Shown here in pieces: positions 1 through 10,238 of a DNA stretch of 64,000 nucleotides (its first letter is position 1; every line of letters begins with the position of its first letter). Below the pieces are notes generated by a model that saw only the letters and a list, made by a program, of their open reading frames with translations, had not been told where the DNA came from and did not search any database. Position numbers and translations under genes: made by a program. The DNA comes from Prorocentrum cordatum (taxonomy: Eukaryota; Sar; Dinophyceae; Prorocentrales; Prorocentraceae), in the NCBI GenBank assembly GCA_963575745.1, contig CAUYUJ010014562.1, forward strand, positions 1-64,000. Direction: 5' to 3'.

Positions 1-38
1 AGTAGTAGTAGTAGTAGTAGTAGTACTAGTACTAGTAC

Positions 39-96
<58 letters not shown>

Positions 97-97
97 C
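1..97. repeat. (AGT)n trinucleotide array
   Basis: Near-uninterrupted AGT repeats with a few ACT substitutions. The array runs off the left edge of the window, so its full length is unknown. It opens long low-complexity frames (poly-Ser, poly-Val, poly-Thr) that should not be taken as genes. Confidence 0.95.
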
Positions 98-261
98 GCC
101 GTAATGGCAGTAGTGGTAGGCCACATTCATGTGTGAACGCCTCCCCCTCCCCCCAATGTTCAAAGTTGGCGGTGGGTCTGATGATTTGAACCTCGACCGC
201 GGTCTCTCCCGCGCGTGTCAACCTTGAGTGTAGGGGGGGGGGGGGTGTTGATTAATTGTGT

Positions 262-305
262 CCCTCTACCGTAGTAGTCGTAGTAGTCGTAGTAGTAGTA
301 CTAGC

Positions 306-352
<47 letters not shown>

Positions 353-396
353 CAGTAGTAGTAGTAGTAGCAGCAGTCCTAGTAGTCGTAGTAGTC

Positions 397-442
<46 letters not shown>

Positions 443-453
443 CAGTAGCAGTC

Positions 454-484
<31 letters not shown>

Positions 485-549
485 CAGTCGTAGTAGTAGT
501 GGTAGTCGTCGTAGTAGTAGTAGTAGTAGTAGTAGTCGTAGTCGTAGCC

Positions 550-583
<34 letters not shown>

Positions 584-584
584 C

Positions 585-619
<35 letters not shown>

Positions 620-694
620 TCGTAGTATTAGTGGTAGTAGCGTTAGTAGTAGTAGTAGTAGCCGTCGTCGTAGCAGTAGTAGTAGTTACAGTAC
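262..694. repeat. imperfect (AGT)n array
   Basis: About 430 bp of AGT units interrupted by CGT, AGC and GGT variants. It is separated from the first array by about 165 bp of unique sequence that includes a G-run near 232-244. The open frames through it encode only Ser, Val or Thr runs. Confidence 0.93.
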
Positions 695-699
695 TGCGA

Positions 700-1425
700 G
701 CATGTAGACGAACCGAACAAATCTTGTTCACAACAAAAACGGCACGAACGTGAAACGTAAACGAGCCGTACATAATACGCACATGAAACTTTAACGACCT
801 GTCGGTGAAACGTAAAAGTGAGCGAAGCACTTCTACGTATATGACATGTAAGCGAAAAGCCAAATGACACCTTACAAAGCCAAATGGCACCTAATCGAAC
901 CAGAACGGAACGTTTACGAAACGCATACGAAACGAATGCGACGCGCATACGGAACGCATTCGAATCGACAGCGCAATGATGCGAACCGTAAGCGAATCGC
1001 ATACGAAACGTTTAGTGAGCATGCAAACGAAGCATATACATCGTAAACAAAATGTGCAATCCATATTCACGACACGTGCTCGGGACGTACAACAAGCATA
1101 TACAAAACGTTTGTACGAAACGCATGCACCACGTGGTTAAACTTAACTATTGACGTATACAAGCCGTGCTCATCATGTGCTCAACGTGTGCAGCACGTCT
1201 CCGGGACCTACCCGACACGTACACAACACGTATAGCGAACGTATTTTAAAACGGGAGAACAACACGTATGCGTGACGTACCAAACACGTACCGACCACAT
1301 CATACGCCTCCTTCGCGAGACATATACACAACGTAAGCCACACGCGTACACAACAGGTACAACACGTATACAACATGTATACAACATGTACACAGCACGT
1401 GTACGTCATGCATGTGCAATGTTGA
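700..1425. repeat. degenerate ACG/ACAA minisatellite
   Basis: Loose short-period variations on motifs such as GCATACGAAACG (860-1020) and ACAACACGTAT (1190-1400). No protein-like frame is visible. The short period and drift suggest an old, decayed array. Confidence 0.6.
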
Positions 1426-1427
1426 GT

Positions 1428-1545
1428 GGATTCCTTAGGAATCCAGACGATCCCTGCGGATCCCCACGGATTCGTGAGGATCCCTGACGGTCCATGAGGG
1501 TCCCCAAGGATTCTTAATGATCCTTGAGGATTCGCGGATCCTCAC
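1428..1545. repeat. degenerate GGATCC-rich tandem repeat
   Basis: Repeated variants of GGATCCCTGAGGATT with irregular spacing of about 15 bp. It lies directly against the next minisatellite. Confidence 0.6.
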
Positions 1546-1715
1546 AGGCTGCTGCCGAGGAGCGCTTGAGAAGCTGCCAGCGAGCGCATGCGAAGCTGCC
1601 AGGAAGCGCGTTAGAAGTTGCTGGGGGGCGCCTTCGATCGAAGCTGCCAAGGAACGCCTGAGAAGCTGCCAAGGAGCGCCCCAGAAGCTGCCAAGGAACG
1701 CTTCAGAAGCTTGTG
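1546..1715. repeat. 22-bp minisatellite, about 7 units
   Basis: Tandem units of roughly AGCTGCCAAGGAACGC plus a variable 6-bp tail. The last three units, in 1650-1715, are the most regular. A reading frame through it gives repeated KLP-type peptides, which is expected because 22 is not a multiple of 3. Confidence 0.75.
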
Positions 1716-1739
1716 AAGTTCTTGAAGCCTCTTAGCCTA

Positions 1740-2400
1740 CAACAGGGAAGTGGGCCAGATCACCAGGGAATGGACCAGTTTACCAGGGACAGTCTTCTCA
1801 TCAAAGAGGTGCCGTTCACCCACGGACGTCTCCCAGGGCGCGCCCTGACCAGGGTCCCGGGGCGAATGTAGCCACGGCGACGGGGGCCCCTGGCAGCCGC
1901 AAGGGGGCGAAGATCACACCGTGTGGGGAGTCAGAAGGGGCTTGGGATGGCCGCACGGCTTTGGAACTTGGGTCGTTCCCGCAGGGTGTTTCGGGCGCTT
2001 GGGGCCTCCGGGCCCCCTTGCAGCCCTGCGGTGACGGGCCGCGCGGTGAGGCCTGGTTTTGGGACTCGCGTCGTTCTCCGAGGCTGTCTCGGGCGACGGG
2101 GGCCGCCAGGGTCCCCTGAACCATGCGGCGTCGGTCCGCGCAGTGTGGCCTTTTTTCGGGATGTCGAGGTCACCGCACGGTCCGCTGCCGCGCAGAAGCG
2201 ACGAGGGCCCCCCGGGCAGCCGCAAGAGGGCGAGGACGAGGCAAGGGCGTCAGTACCGTGACGCCCGCCGGTCTGATTGTTCCGGCCGCGGCCCGAGAAA
2301 TTCCGACTTCTTCCTTGGGGATAGTTCTTCGCACCTGATCCGTGCTTGATGTTCCAGGGCTGGCCGGAATATTTGGAAAAACGCGGGGCATGATGTAACA
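1740..2400. other. GC-rich region with degenerate internal repeats
   Basis: Contains loosely repeated blocks: a CGACGGGGGCC / GCAGCCGCAAGGGGGCG block near 1880-1910 recurs near 2200-2235, and a GGTTTTGGGACTCG-like block recurs about 115 bp apart. Several frames are open on both strands but none is convincing as protein. No gene is called. Confidence 0.4.
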
Positions 2401-2411
2401 CCCCACAGTTG

Positions 2412-2640
2412 CGGGAGTAAGGGGGCGGGCGCGGGGTGGGTCGCGGGTGGGTCGCGGGCGGGTCGCGGGCGGGTCGCGGGTGGGCTGCGGGTGGGTCGCG
2501 GGTGGGTTTCGGGCGGGTCGCGGGCTGGGTCGCGAGAGGGACCACGACAGCAACGCAACGCAACGCAACGCAACGCAACAACAATCCGCACCGCGGAGCC
2601 CCACTCAAGCCACGCATCCAGGGACAGTGAATGACCGTTC
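2412..2640. repeat. dispersed repeat R1, copy 1: (GGGTCGC)n + (GCAAC)n + 90-bp tail
   Basis: A GGGTGGGTCGCGGGC array (2425-2535) is followed by a GCAAC array (2553-2580), then a unique tail with CAATCCGCACCGCGGAG and CAGTGAATGACCGTTCGG. The same three-part order recurs at 31885-32090. The G-rich strand could form quadruplex-like structures. Confidence 0.75.
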
Positions 2641-2664
2641 GGCCCCCTCACTCTGACCGAGAAG

Positions 2665-2849
2665 CCAGACCCCCGACGTCATATTTCTTCATGACGTCGA
2701 CCCCCAGAGGTTGCGACCTCTTCCCCGGGCCGGGCTCTTCACCCCGAGTCGTTTCCTGACGGCCCCGGGGACCAGCAAGGGCCCCCAGAGGCCGAAAACC
2801 GTAGAAAATTTCTTGTCGAGATTTCTTCATGCCTCGATGGGGGTCTGGG
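2665..2849 (+). mobile_element. M1 inverted-repeat element, copy 1
   Basis: Short element of about 185 bp bounded by CCAGACCCCC on the left and GGGGGTCTGG on the right, so it has terminal inverted repeats. Internal landmarks shared by the family are GACGTCAT...ATGACGTC near the left end, a GAGGTT(T)CGACC block, CCCGAGTCGTTT, and a right subterminal block rich in TTTCTTCAT. No coding capacity. It resembles a non-autonomous MITE; orientation is assigned by the GACGTC end. Confidence 0.8.
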
Positions 2850-3038
2850 AACGGGTCGTCAGAGGTCTTGAGATCAGTCTCAGAGCCCCCCGCGCGCGCT
2901 GAGGCGGCCGCCTCGGTCTCGCAGGCCCGCGCCGAGGCGGCCGCGCCGGCGCTGCCCGGCGGGCCGCCCGAGCGCTCTGCAGGCGCCGTCGAGTCACGCC
3001 ACATTCGGTGAGCGTCAGACAGGCGTCGTTCGGTGCGA

Positions 3039-3224
3039 CCCAGACGCCGTCGAGTCACGCAGAAATCTCGACGGGAGGTTTTCTATGGATTTCGGCCTGC
3101 AGGGACCCTTACCAGTCCTGGGGGCCGTCAGAAAACGACTCGGGGTGAAGAACCAGTACCGAGGAGCAGGTCGAAGCCTCTGGGGGTCGACGTCATGAAG
3201 AAATCATGGCGTCGGGGGTTTGGG
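3039..3224 (-). mobile_element. M1 inverted-repeat element, copy 2
   Basis: Same family in reverse orientation: left edge CCCAGACGCCGTCGAG, then ACGGGAGG, GACTCGGGGTGAAGAACC, GGGGGTCGACGTCATG, and right edge CGTCGGGGGTTTGGG. It lies 190 bp from copy 1 in opposite orientation. Confidence 0.8.
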
Positions 3225-3671
3225 ATTGGCATGGGACGGGAGTTATCCCAGATAATTCGTCGGAGGAGAAAAGAGTATCCATACCGCGACCATTCCCTCG
3301 ATCTGTCCTTTTCCGCGCCTTTTGGGAGGCCTTCGCCACCACAGCTGGATTCGCCTCGAAGGCCTGCTAAGAACGCCACCACAGAGGGGTCTGGGGAGTG
3401 GCGGTAACCCCTAAGGGTCTTTTGGATTGATACCCCCTCTTTCTTGCTTCTCTCGGCGGTGAATTTTGAGCACGTTTGTGAGAGGATTGCAATATAGATC
3501 GACACATTCTTCGCCGAAGGCGTTGCTCACAATCTCCTCTTTCATCTCGTCGTCGTCGTCGTTGTTGTGCGGCGGGTGCCGCGGATGAATAATTAATTTT
3601 CCGCTAGTGGTGGGACCCCAGTCCTTCAACACGGTGGCCGAAAAGGGCCGCCAGGGAGGGGGTCGGAGAGT
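3225..3671. other. no gene recognised
   Basis: Mixed-composition sequence without arrays. A minus-strand frame crosses it but continues into the adjacent M1 element, so it is not persuasive. CGTCGTCGTC at 3550-3562 is a short triplet run. Confidence 0.3.
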
Positions 3672-3755
3672 TGACGGCGAGCGAGGGGGGGACGTGAGAA
3701 GGAAAAGGAGAAGTGAGAGAGGGGACGTGAGAGGGAGAAGGTCTTTTCATATTCG
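3672..3755 (+). mobile_element. M2 element, left-end fragment
   Basis: GACGGCGAGCGAGG followed by GACGTGAGAAGG and GAGGGAGAAGG matches the terminal part of the M2 copies at 5457, 13430 and 54978. The right half is missing. Confidence 0.45.
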
Positions 3756-3772
3756 GGAGGAACGGCTGGACG

Positions 3773-3835
3773 GCCGAATCATGGGCAGTGGTTGGACGCC
3801 CGAATCATGGACCGCCCCCCCGAATCATGGGACAT
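3773..3835. repeat. short CCGAATCATGG repeat
   Basis: The motif CCGAATCATGG appears three times at uneven spacing with GGACG linkers. Confidence 0.6.
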
Positions 3836-3883
3836 ATCCGTGTTCCCCATAGACATCTCACGGGAGCCATCCCGCCTTCTGGC

Positions 3884-4137
3884 AAGTCGGGCATGTCCCT
3901 CTACAGGAGGAATGTTCCAAGATGGCAGAAAAATCCTCGGAGGACGATGTTTCGACCATGTTCGACAGGTTTCGAGTATGTTTTGGGTAATGTTTGTATG
4001 CTTTCGTCAAAGATCATCCTCAGCAGCAGCAGCATCATCAGGATCAGCATCCCCCTCCGCCTCCTCCCCCTCCTCCTCCTCCTCCTCCTCCTCCGCCTCC
4101 TCCCCCGTGTAGACTGCAGGGGGACCTGCCCGACCTG
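3884..4137 (+). mobile_element. M3 inverted-repeat element, copy a, with internal (CTC)n
   Basis: Left end AAGTCGGGCATGTCCCTCTA, right end reading inward GTCAGGTCGGGCAGGTCCCC. These are the M3 terminal inverted repeats. A (CTC)n tract at 4047-4107 sits inside the element. The flanks 3851-3890 and 4143-4180 share a longer AGACATCTCA...GGGAGCC block, so the insertion or a later duplication copied about 40 bp. Confidence 0.7.
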
Positions 4138-4295
4138 ACCGCAGACATCTCAGAGGGGAGCCGTCCCCCGCCCTCTGGCCCGAGCGGCCCGCTCTCCGGC
4201 ACGTGGCGCCGACCCTCCTCGGGGGACCTCGACCTCCCGAGCAGCCAAGGGCGCCCTACGACGGCCCCCCATGAGGCGGGAGTGTCTGGGCTTCG

Positions 4296-4462
4296 GTCGG
4301 GCACGTCACTCTACAGGGCCGGATTTTGGACGAAGAATTATAGAGATCCAAAGATATTCCAAAATGATACCCAAAACATTTTCTTATACAAAAAAAACGT
4401 CCCCAGACAATTTTTTCGTATTTTTGCATATTCACCCTGTGAAGGGACAGGCCCGACTTAAG
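4296..4462 (+). mobile_element. M3 inverted-repeat element, copy b
   Basis: Begins GTCGGGCACGTCACTCTACA and ends GGGACAGGCCCGACTTAAG, the same termini as other M3 copies. The interior is AT-rich relative to the surroundings and carries no coding sequence. Confidence 0.75.
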
Positions 4463-4465
4463 CCT

Positions 4466-4866
4466 GGGCCTCCTAGATGGGGTCGGAGTAGATGGGGTCG
4501 GACGATGGCGCCGCATCGCCAGAGGAGGAGGAGGAGGGAGAGGAGGAGGATGAGGAGGAGGAGGAGGCGGAGGAGGGGAATGAGGAGGAGGAGGAGGTCG
4601 GCGTCGCCGTCGCCGATGCATCGCCGTTGCACCGCCGTTGCATCGCCGTTGCATCGCTGGTGCATCGTCGTTGCATCGCCGATGCGTCGCCGACCTCCTC
4701 CTCCTCCTCCTCCTCCTCCTCCCCTCCTCCTCATTCCCCTTCCCCGCCCCCTCCTCTCCTCCTCCTCCTCCTCCTCCTCCTCCCTCCTCCTCCTCCTCCT
4801 CCTCCGGCGATGCAGCACGGTCCTCCGACCCCATGTACTCCGACCCCGTCTAGGATGCCTCTATAG
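4466..4866. repeat. 400-bp inverted repeat with GGA and CTC arms and a 12-bp minisatellite loop
   Basis: The left arm (4466-4597) has GATGGGGTCGGA, GCATCGCC and then (GGA)n. The right arm (4695-4863) has (CTC)n, GGCGATGCAG and TCCGACCCCATGTA, which is the inverted complement of the left. Between them at 4608-4694 lies a 12-bp minisatellite, CATCGCCGTTGC. The whole can fold into one long hairpin. Confidence 0.75.
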
Positions 4867-5008
4867 AGTGCTCGCACGCCCGAGTCCTGGGGGAGCTGCG
4901 AGACACGGCAGGGTCGCGTCGTGCCGACCGGCGGCGACCCCAACGCGGGCGTTTCAGGCTGCACGCCGCCCGCGGCCCAGATGGAGGGTTCCCCCGAGTG
5001 GCTTCGGC

Positions 5009-5253
5009 GGCCCGTCCTCCTCCTCCTCCTCCTCCTTCTCCTCCTCCTCCTGCTCCTCCCTCCTCCTCCTCCTCCTCCTCCTCCCTCCCCTTTCCTCTCC
5101 TCCTCCTCCTCCTCCTCCTCCTCCTCCTCCTCCTCCTCCATCTCCTCCTCCTTCTCCTCCTCCTCCCTCCTCCTCCTCTTCCTCCTCCTCCTCCCTCCTC
5201 CTCCTCCATCTCCTCCCCCTCCCCCTCCTCTACCTCCTCCTCCTCCTCCTCGG
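5009..5253. repeat. (CTC)n array
   Basis: About 245 bp of CTC/CCT repeats with occasional T and A interruptions, giving a strong purine/pyrimidine strand asymmetry. Long Pro/Ser/Leu or Glu/Arg/Gly frames here are low-complexity only. Confidence 0.95.
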
Positions 5254-5456
5254 GTCGCCTACGGCCCCAAGGGAAATTGTGCAGGCCCAGAATCTGCCAA
5301 TATGGAATGATCTGGCGATCGAGAAGCCGCCGAACGTTCAAGGTTGAACGATCTCCGCGGTGTCAGAAACCAACGCCGAAGTCGGCACGACACGAACCTG
5401 CCGTACCGATGCCGCTGCTCCCCGGACCTCTGGGGGGGGGCGCTCTGACCAGGATC

Positions 5457-5622
5457 GGCGGCGAGTGAGGGAGGGAAAGTGAGAAGGAGAAGGCCTTCTC
5501 AGAAGGCGGCGGGGCTTCTCAGAAGCCCTCGCGCCTTCGCACAGTTTGCCAGAAGGCCGGGAGACCTCCGAGCCTGATGAGAAAGCCCGTCCCTCCTGAC
5601 GTCCCTCGCGCGCTCGCCGCCA
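5457..5622 (+). mobile_element. M2 inverted-repeat element, copy 1
   Basis: Left end CGGCGGCGAGTGAGG and AGTGAGAAGGAGAAGGCCTT, interior CAGAAGCCCTCGCGCCTTC, right end CGCGCGCTCGCCGCC. It matches the M2 copies at 13430 and 54978 in order and spacing. The right half is more diverged than the left. Confidence 0.65.
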
Positions 5623-5709
5623 AGGGAGGGGAGTCGAGGCTCACGTCGGCACGAGCGACGTGCGCGGAGAGAATGTGTAAGAAGACCGACAGCACCCCTC
5701 GTTTACTTT

Positions 5710-5898
5710 TAAATCGGGCCTGTCCCCCTATTGTGGGACGTTCGACGAAAAGTAAAACAAAACCCAAAATAGTAAAACATAGTCAAAAGATAGTCAGGGG
5801 GCTATTTTTCGCATATTTGTTTGGCCTTTTGGGGGTATATTTGGGGTATTGGTTTTCTTCGTCGAAAATCCCCCTGTAGGGGGACACGCCCGACAGAA
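5710..5898 (+). mobile_element. M3 element, copy c, with 9-bp target duplication
   Basis: Termini AAATCGGGCCTGTCCCCCTA and CCCTGTAGGGGGACACGCCC form the M3 inverted repeats. GTTTACTTT occurs immediately outside both ends (5701-5709 and 5899-5907), a 9-bp direct repeat consistent with a target-site duplication. The AT-rich interior has no coding sequence. Confidence 0.8.
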
Positions 5899-6070
5899 GT
5901 TTACTTTCAACAGGACTCGCTGTCGGTGTCGCCGCGGACGTTGCCCATTTGGGACAGAAGGCCGCCTGCCCAAAAGCGGCCGCTGTCGGTGTTGGACAGT
6001 ATTTGTTTCTGTGCATCGCACCAACCTGTTCCGTACCCATTTCGGGCGTGCCAACATTCGGGATGTCCTA

Positions 6071-6334
6071 CAACCCTCGTCAAAATTAACCTCAAAAACG
6101 TCTTGCGTGGCTGAACTGTTTGTGGGGAGATACTGGACAGAGTAGCGGTGACTGCGAGGTAATTCTATGCGCCGCCCCTCCAATGTCGGCCATCATCGAA
6201 CTTCCGAGTCGTTCCCGGTCAGGCCCCTTTTGCCCTGGCCCCGGCCTTGGAGGGGCGTCCATCGACGTTGAAGGGCGCGCCGGCATCGCAGGGGCGTGGT
6301 CGCCATGCTTGAGGTTCGTTTTGACGAGGGTGGT
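6071..6334 (+). mobile_element. M4 inverted-repeat element, copy 1
   Basis: Left end CAACCCTCGTCAAAATTAAC, right end GTTCGTTTTGACGAGGGT, giving imperfect inverted ends of about 22 bp. Interior landmarks CCAATGTCGGCCATCATCGA and CGACGTTGAAGGGCGCGCC are shared with the copy at 57330-57590. Interior CCCCTCCAATGTCGG and CCGGCCTTGGAGGGG also pair, so the element is hairpin-prone. Confidence 0.75.
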
Positions 6335-6699
6335 GTGATGGCATTTGCGGGCAGTGTTTATATCCATATCCAGCGCGTCGTGGACTTTCTTGGAAGGGGC
6401 ACCGCAAGGCCGAGGCGCACGGGATACCGACAAACATCGATTCTATAGGGGCCAGATTCTTATCCATACCCAGTGCGCCTCGGGGTTCTGGGGACGAGAG
6501 CCCGAAACTCCAAGCTGCAGCGGACATGGACACGAGTCTTGCCCGCAGCACTCCCCGGGCAATGCTGGCCTCCAGGTTATCCTACACGCGTCGCAGAAGA
6601 GGCGGTCGGGCCCGCCCGGGCTGCGCCGTGCGGCCGCCTCGTGGCCGCCTCGCTGCCGCCCACGTGGGGGAGGCGGCGGGAGCCGCCGAGGCGCGAAGG
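6335..6699. other. no gene recognised; small TATCCATA inverted motif
   Basis: TTTATATCCATATCCAGCGC near 6358 and CTTATCCATACCCAGTGCGC near 6459 are similar direct blocks about 100 bp apart. The rest is unique GC-rich sequence with open frames on both strands that show no recognisable domain. Confidence 0.35.
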
Positions 6700-6985
6700 G
6701 CGCACGCACGGAGCTCGCAGCTGGCAGAGAAGGCGCACGCACGGAGCTCGCGCGACGCGGAGCTCCTGCTGCGAGGCGGAGCTCGCACGCCGTCGGCTGG
6801 CACGCAGCGGGACTCGCGCAGAGGGAACTCGCGCGCACAGCAGAACTCGTCCGGACGGAGCTCGCACGCGCAGAACTCGCAGGAACGGAACTCGCGCGCG
6901 TGAATTTTGGGCGCGGCTCGAAGTTTCTTTGCTTGCGACTTCCGCTGCTGTGAGTTCCGTCTGTGCGAGTTCCGTGTTCTGCCCG
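6700..6985. repeat. degenerate GGAACTCGCGCGCA minisatellite
   Basis: Roughly 15-bp variants of CGGAGCTCGCACG and GGAACTCGCGCG repeat throughout. Drift between units is high. Confidence 0.65.
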
Positions 6986-7165
6986 TACGAATCCTGATCG
7001 TGCGAGTTTCATCCCGTCGCCCTCGTGAGTGTCCCGCCCGACCCGCCCACACATGAGGGACCGCCCGGCCAGCCCGCACGTTAGGGTCCGCCCGCCCGAC
7101 CCTCCGACCCGCCTGTTAGGGTCCGCCCGCCCGACCCGCCCGTCAGGGTCGTGGCCGCCAAGGAA

Positions 7166-7246
7166 ACCAGAAAGAGACAGAGAGAGAGAGAGAGAACAAC
7201 AAAAAACGGGGAAAGGGGGCAAGGGAAAGAGAGAGAGAGAGAGAAA
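7166..7246. repeat. (GA)n tracts
   Basis: Two GA dinucleotide runs (7172-7195 and 7227-7245) separated by an A/G-rich spacer, the only sizeable dinucleotide purine tracts in this part of the window. Confidence 0.85.
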
Positions 7247-7289
7247 ATCAAATGAAGGTCAGAACTGCATTGGGGATAACATGTTTGCA

Positions 7290-7411
7290 AGATGGTCGTC
7301 GTCGTCGTCGCCCTCTTTGTCGTCGCCCTCGCCGCCGTCTTCGTCCTCGTCGTCGGCCTCGTCGCCTTCGTCGCCCTCGTCGTCGTCGTCGATGTTGTCG
7401 CCCTCGTCATA

Positions 7412-7452
<41 letters not shown>

Positions 7453-8050
7453 CCTCGTCATCGTCGTCGCTGTCGTCGTCGTCCTCGTCGCCCTCGTTGA
7501 TGTTCGCTGGGTGGGTTGCCCAGTACATTGGTGGTCCGCCCGACCAGCCCGTCGGGATCCGCCCGCACGACCCGCCTGCGAGGGTCTGCCCGCTGGACCC
7601 GCCCGTTGGAGACCGCCCGCCCTACCCACCTGTTAGGCTCGTCGTCGTCGTTGTCGCCTTCGTCGCCCTCGTCGTCGGCGTCGTCGTCATTGCCCTCGTC
7701 GTCGTTGTCGTCGTTGTTGTCCTCGTCGCCGTCGTCGTCGTGTTCGTCGCCCTCGTCGCCGTTGTTGTCGTCGCCCTCGTCGTCGTCGCCCTCGCCCTCG
7801 TCAGAGTCGTATCCCTCGTGCGCGTTTTGCTGGATGTTTTGCACGCTATTCGAATGTCCCGGCCGACCCGGCCCGCCCGCCCGCTAGGGTCCGCCCGCCC
7901 GACCCGCTCATAGGGTCTGCCTGCCAGACCCGCCCAGTAGCGTCCCGCCCGCCTGACACGCCCGACCCGCCCGACCGACCTGTCAGTGTTCGCCCGCCCG
8001 ACCCGCCCGTTAGGATCGTCGTCCCAGTCGTCGCCCTCATAGTCGTCATA

Positions 8051-8113
<63 letters not shown>

Positions 8114-8810
8114 TTCGTCGTCGTCGTCGTCGTGGTCGTCGTCGTCGTCTCCCTCGTGATTAGTTGGTCGGAGCTGGCATCGGCGTCGTCGTCGTCACCC
8201 TCATCGCTGTCGTCGTCATCTTCATCGACGCCGTCGTCGTCGTCATCTTCGTCGCCCTCGTCTTCGTCGCCCTCGTCGCCGTCGGCGTCGCCCTCGTCGT
8301 CGCCCTCGTGGACGTCTGGCTGGATGGATTGCAGTGGACTGCAGACTACTTCGATGTTCCGCCCGCCCCAACCCGCCCGCCCGTTAGGGTCCGCCCGCCC
8401 GACCCACCCATCAAGGTCCACCGTCCCGACCTGCCCGTTAGGACTCGAACGCCCGACCCACCTGTTAGGGTCTTCGTCGTCGTCGTCTTCGTCGTGGTGG
8501 CCCTCTTGTCGCCCTCGTCGTCGTCGTCGTCGTCGTCGTGGTCGTCGTCCTCGTCGCCTTCGTCGCCCTGGTCGTCGTCGCCGCTGTTGTCGTCGCCCTC
8601 GTCGTCGTCGGCATCGTCATCGACGTCGTCGCCGTGCTCGTCGTCGTCGCCCCCGTTGATGTCGTGCTAGATGAATTGCACACTACTCGAGTGTCCCGCC
8701 CGACCCGACCCGCCCGCCCGTTAGGGCCCGACGGGCCGACCCGCCCGTTGGGGCCCGCGGGCTCGACCCGCCCTTCTCTACAGGGCCCGCCGATGCGGAG
8801 CCCGCCCGGC
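7290..8810. repeat. composite repeat: alternating (TCG)n arrays and CCCGCCCGACC blocks
   Basis: Four successive modules, each with a (TCG/TCC)n array of 150-330 bp, then a ~55-bp single-copy-like block, then CGCCCGACCCGCC repeats with (C/G)TTAGGGTCCGCC. The ~55-bp blocks align by TGCTGGATGTTTTGCAC (7829), GGCTGGATGGATTGCAG (8318) and GCTAGATGAATTGCAC (8668). A fifth module lies at 10790-11150. Poly-Asp, poly-Ser and poly-Thr frames in this region are by-products. Confidence 0.8.
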
Positions 8811-9328
8811 CCGCCCTGAGTAGGGCCCCGCCATGCCCGCCCCGCCCGGCTCGACGCGCCCGTCGCGGGCCGCCCAGCGGAGCCGTCCGTCAGGGTTGTC
8901 GTCGCGGTCGTGCGTAGCCAGTTTGGCTAGAGCGGCCGTCGGCTCGAGGTGGCGTGGCCGGGCGGGGACGGCGGCCTCGGCATAGGGGCCTACGGCTCCC
9001 TGCGGCGGCTGTCGCCGCCGCGCACGAGCCTGCGGCCGAGGAGCTCGTCCGCCCGCAGGCAGCCGAGCGAGCATGGGGAGGCCGAGCCCTCGTCCGCGAC
9101 GCCGCCCCCGCGCTCGCCGAGCAGGGAGCGGTCGCTGAGCAGGCAGCGGTCCCTCGGCGCCCGCTCTCCGGGGTGGCACGCGCCAGGGTCGCCGCGCGCC
9201 TCGACGCCGAGCGCCTCGGCGTGCCCTGGCCCCCCTGGCGACGCCTCCCCAGCACTGGCCGCCGGCGGGCCGTGGCCGAGGCTTGCGAGCCCAGACTGCT
9301 GGACTGTGAGCAGGACCATGTCGCTCCT

Positions 9329-10238
9329 CTACGACTCTCCCGCGCAGTTCCACGAGACGACGACGGCCGCGGAGAGGGCCAGGGCCGCGCGCGCGGAGAA
9401 GTCGTCAGCCTGGGCGCGCGACATGAGCCCCAGGACGCAGCCCCTCCAGTGGAGCACCGGTAGCATGAGGCGCTTCCTGGACGGCCGCCTGAACGGCTCG
9501 TGCAGCCACCTGCCCGTGGCCTCGTCGCCCAAGACGCCGGCCGCCTCGTCGCCCAAGGCCCGCCCCGCCGCCGACCTGCGGCCTGCGGCTGCCACGGCGC
9601 CCCGCCTGTCCAGGGTGGGCTCCAGCGGCGCCACTGGGGCCCAGACCTCGGGGACTTCCGAGTACGCGGCGGCCGCGCACCCCGCGATGGACAGCACGGG
9701 CTCCACGCCAGCCCCCGCCGCCCGCGTCGCCGCTCCCGCGCCGGAGCCGCCGTCGCCCGAAGGCGTGCCCGGCACCGCGACGGGCAGGTCCCCCGGCACG
9801 CCCCCAGAGAGCCAGGCCCGGCGCCTGAGCAGCAGGCCGACGTCGCCGCAGTTCTTCAGGCTGAGCGCCACGCCCCGGAGGAGGCGTGACAGCGCCAAGG
9901 GCTCCCCCACGGGCTGGAGCGCCGGCGCCGCCGTGACGGCTCGGCGCCGCGGGGGAGACGATGCTGGCGCACACCAGCTGGCAGCCCAGCGCCGGGGGCA
10001 CCATCGGCACCACGGTGCGGCTGACCGAGGGCGTCGACCAGGCGCTGGCCGACCGAAGGTCCTGCTCGATGTACAGGGGCTGCACGCTCGCGGCCAGCAG
10101 CGGAGCCCTCTCGCCGTGGCCGGCCGCCGCCGCCAGGGCGGCGTCGAGGGCGCCCAGGACCTCCAGCGTGGAGGCCGCCGCGCAGGCGAGGGGCTGGAAG
10201 GCCCCTGCAGGCGGGGCGGCGAAGTTCTGGAGCGCCGC
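9329..10238 (-). CDS. candidate exon(s) of an unidentified protein with a GAF-like C-terminus
   Basis: Reading the minus strand from an acceptor-like site (CTTCGGGTCCCAG, ending at 10239), a GC3-rich frame runs to about 9955 with motifs LEVLGALDAALAAAAGHGER and QPLYIEQDLRSASAWS. A second minus frame then continues from about 9950 with LSRLLRGVALSLKNCGDVGL and LMLPVLHWRGCVLGLM to a TAG stop at 9329. The switch coincides with a five-G run at 9951-9955, so one indel (real or assembly) may split a single frame of about 300 codons. By eye the last 50 residues (RLMLPVLHWRGCVLGLM, then ADDFSARAALALSAAVVV) resemble the end of a GAF domain; this is inference only. The opposite strand is also open but gives only Ser/Pro/Arg-rich sequence. 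The N-terminus is not identified. Confidence 0.45.

Noticed and set aside
252-890. Poly-Thr, poly-Val and poly-Ser frames over AGT arrays
   Set aside because: Produced by trinucleotide repeats open in several frames; no non-repetitive protein sequence attached.
3128-3505. 125-codon minus frame ending in RRHDFFMTSTPRGFDL
   Set aside because: The terminal peptide is the translation of the M1 element and recurs wherever M1 occurs; not a protein family.
7600-8760. TTAGGG occurrences as possible telomeric repeats
   Set aside because: TTAGGG occurs singly within CGTTAGGGTCCGCC units, never in tandem.
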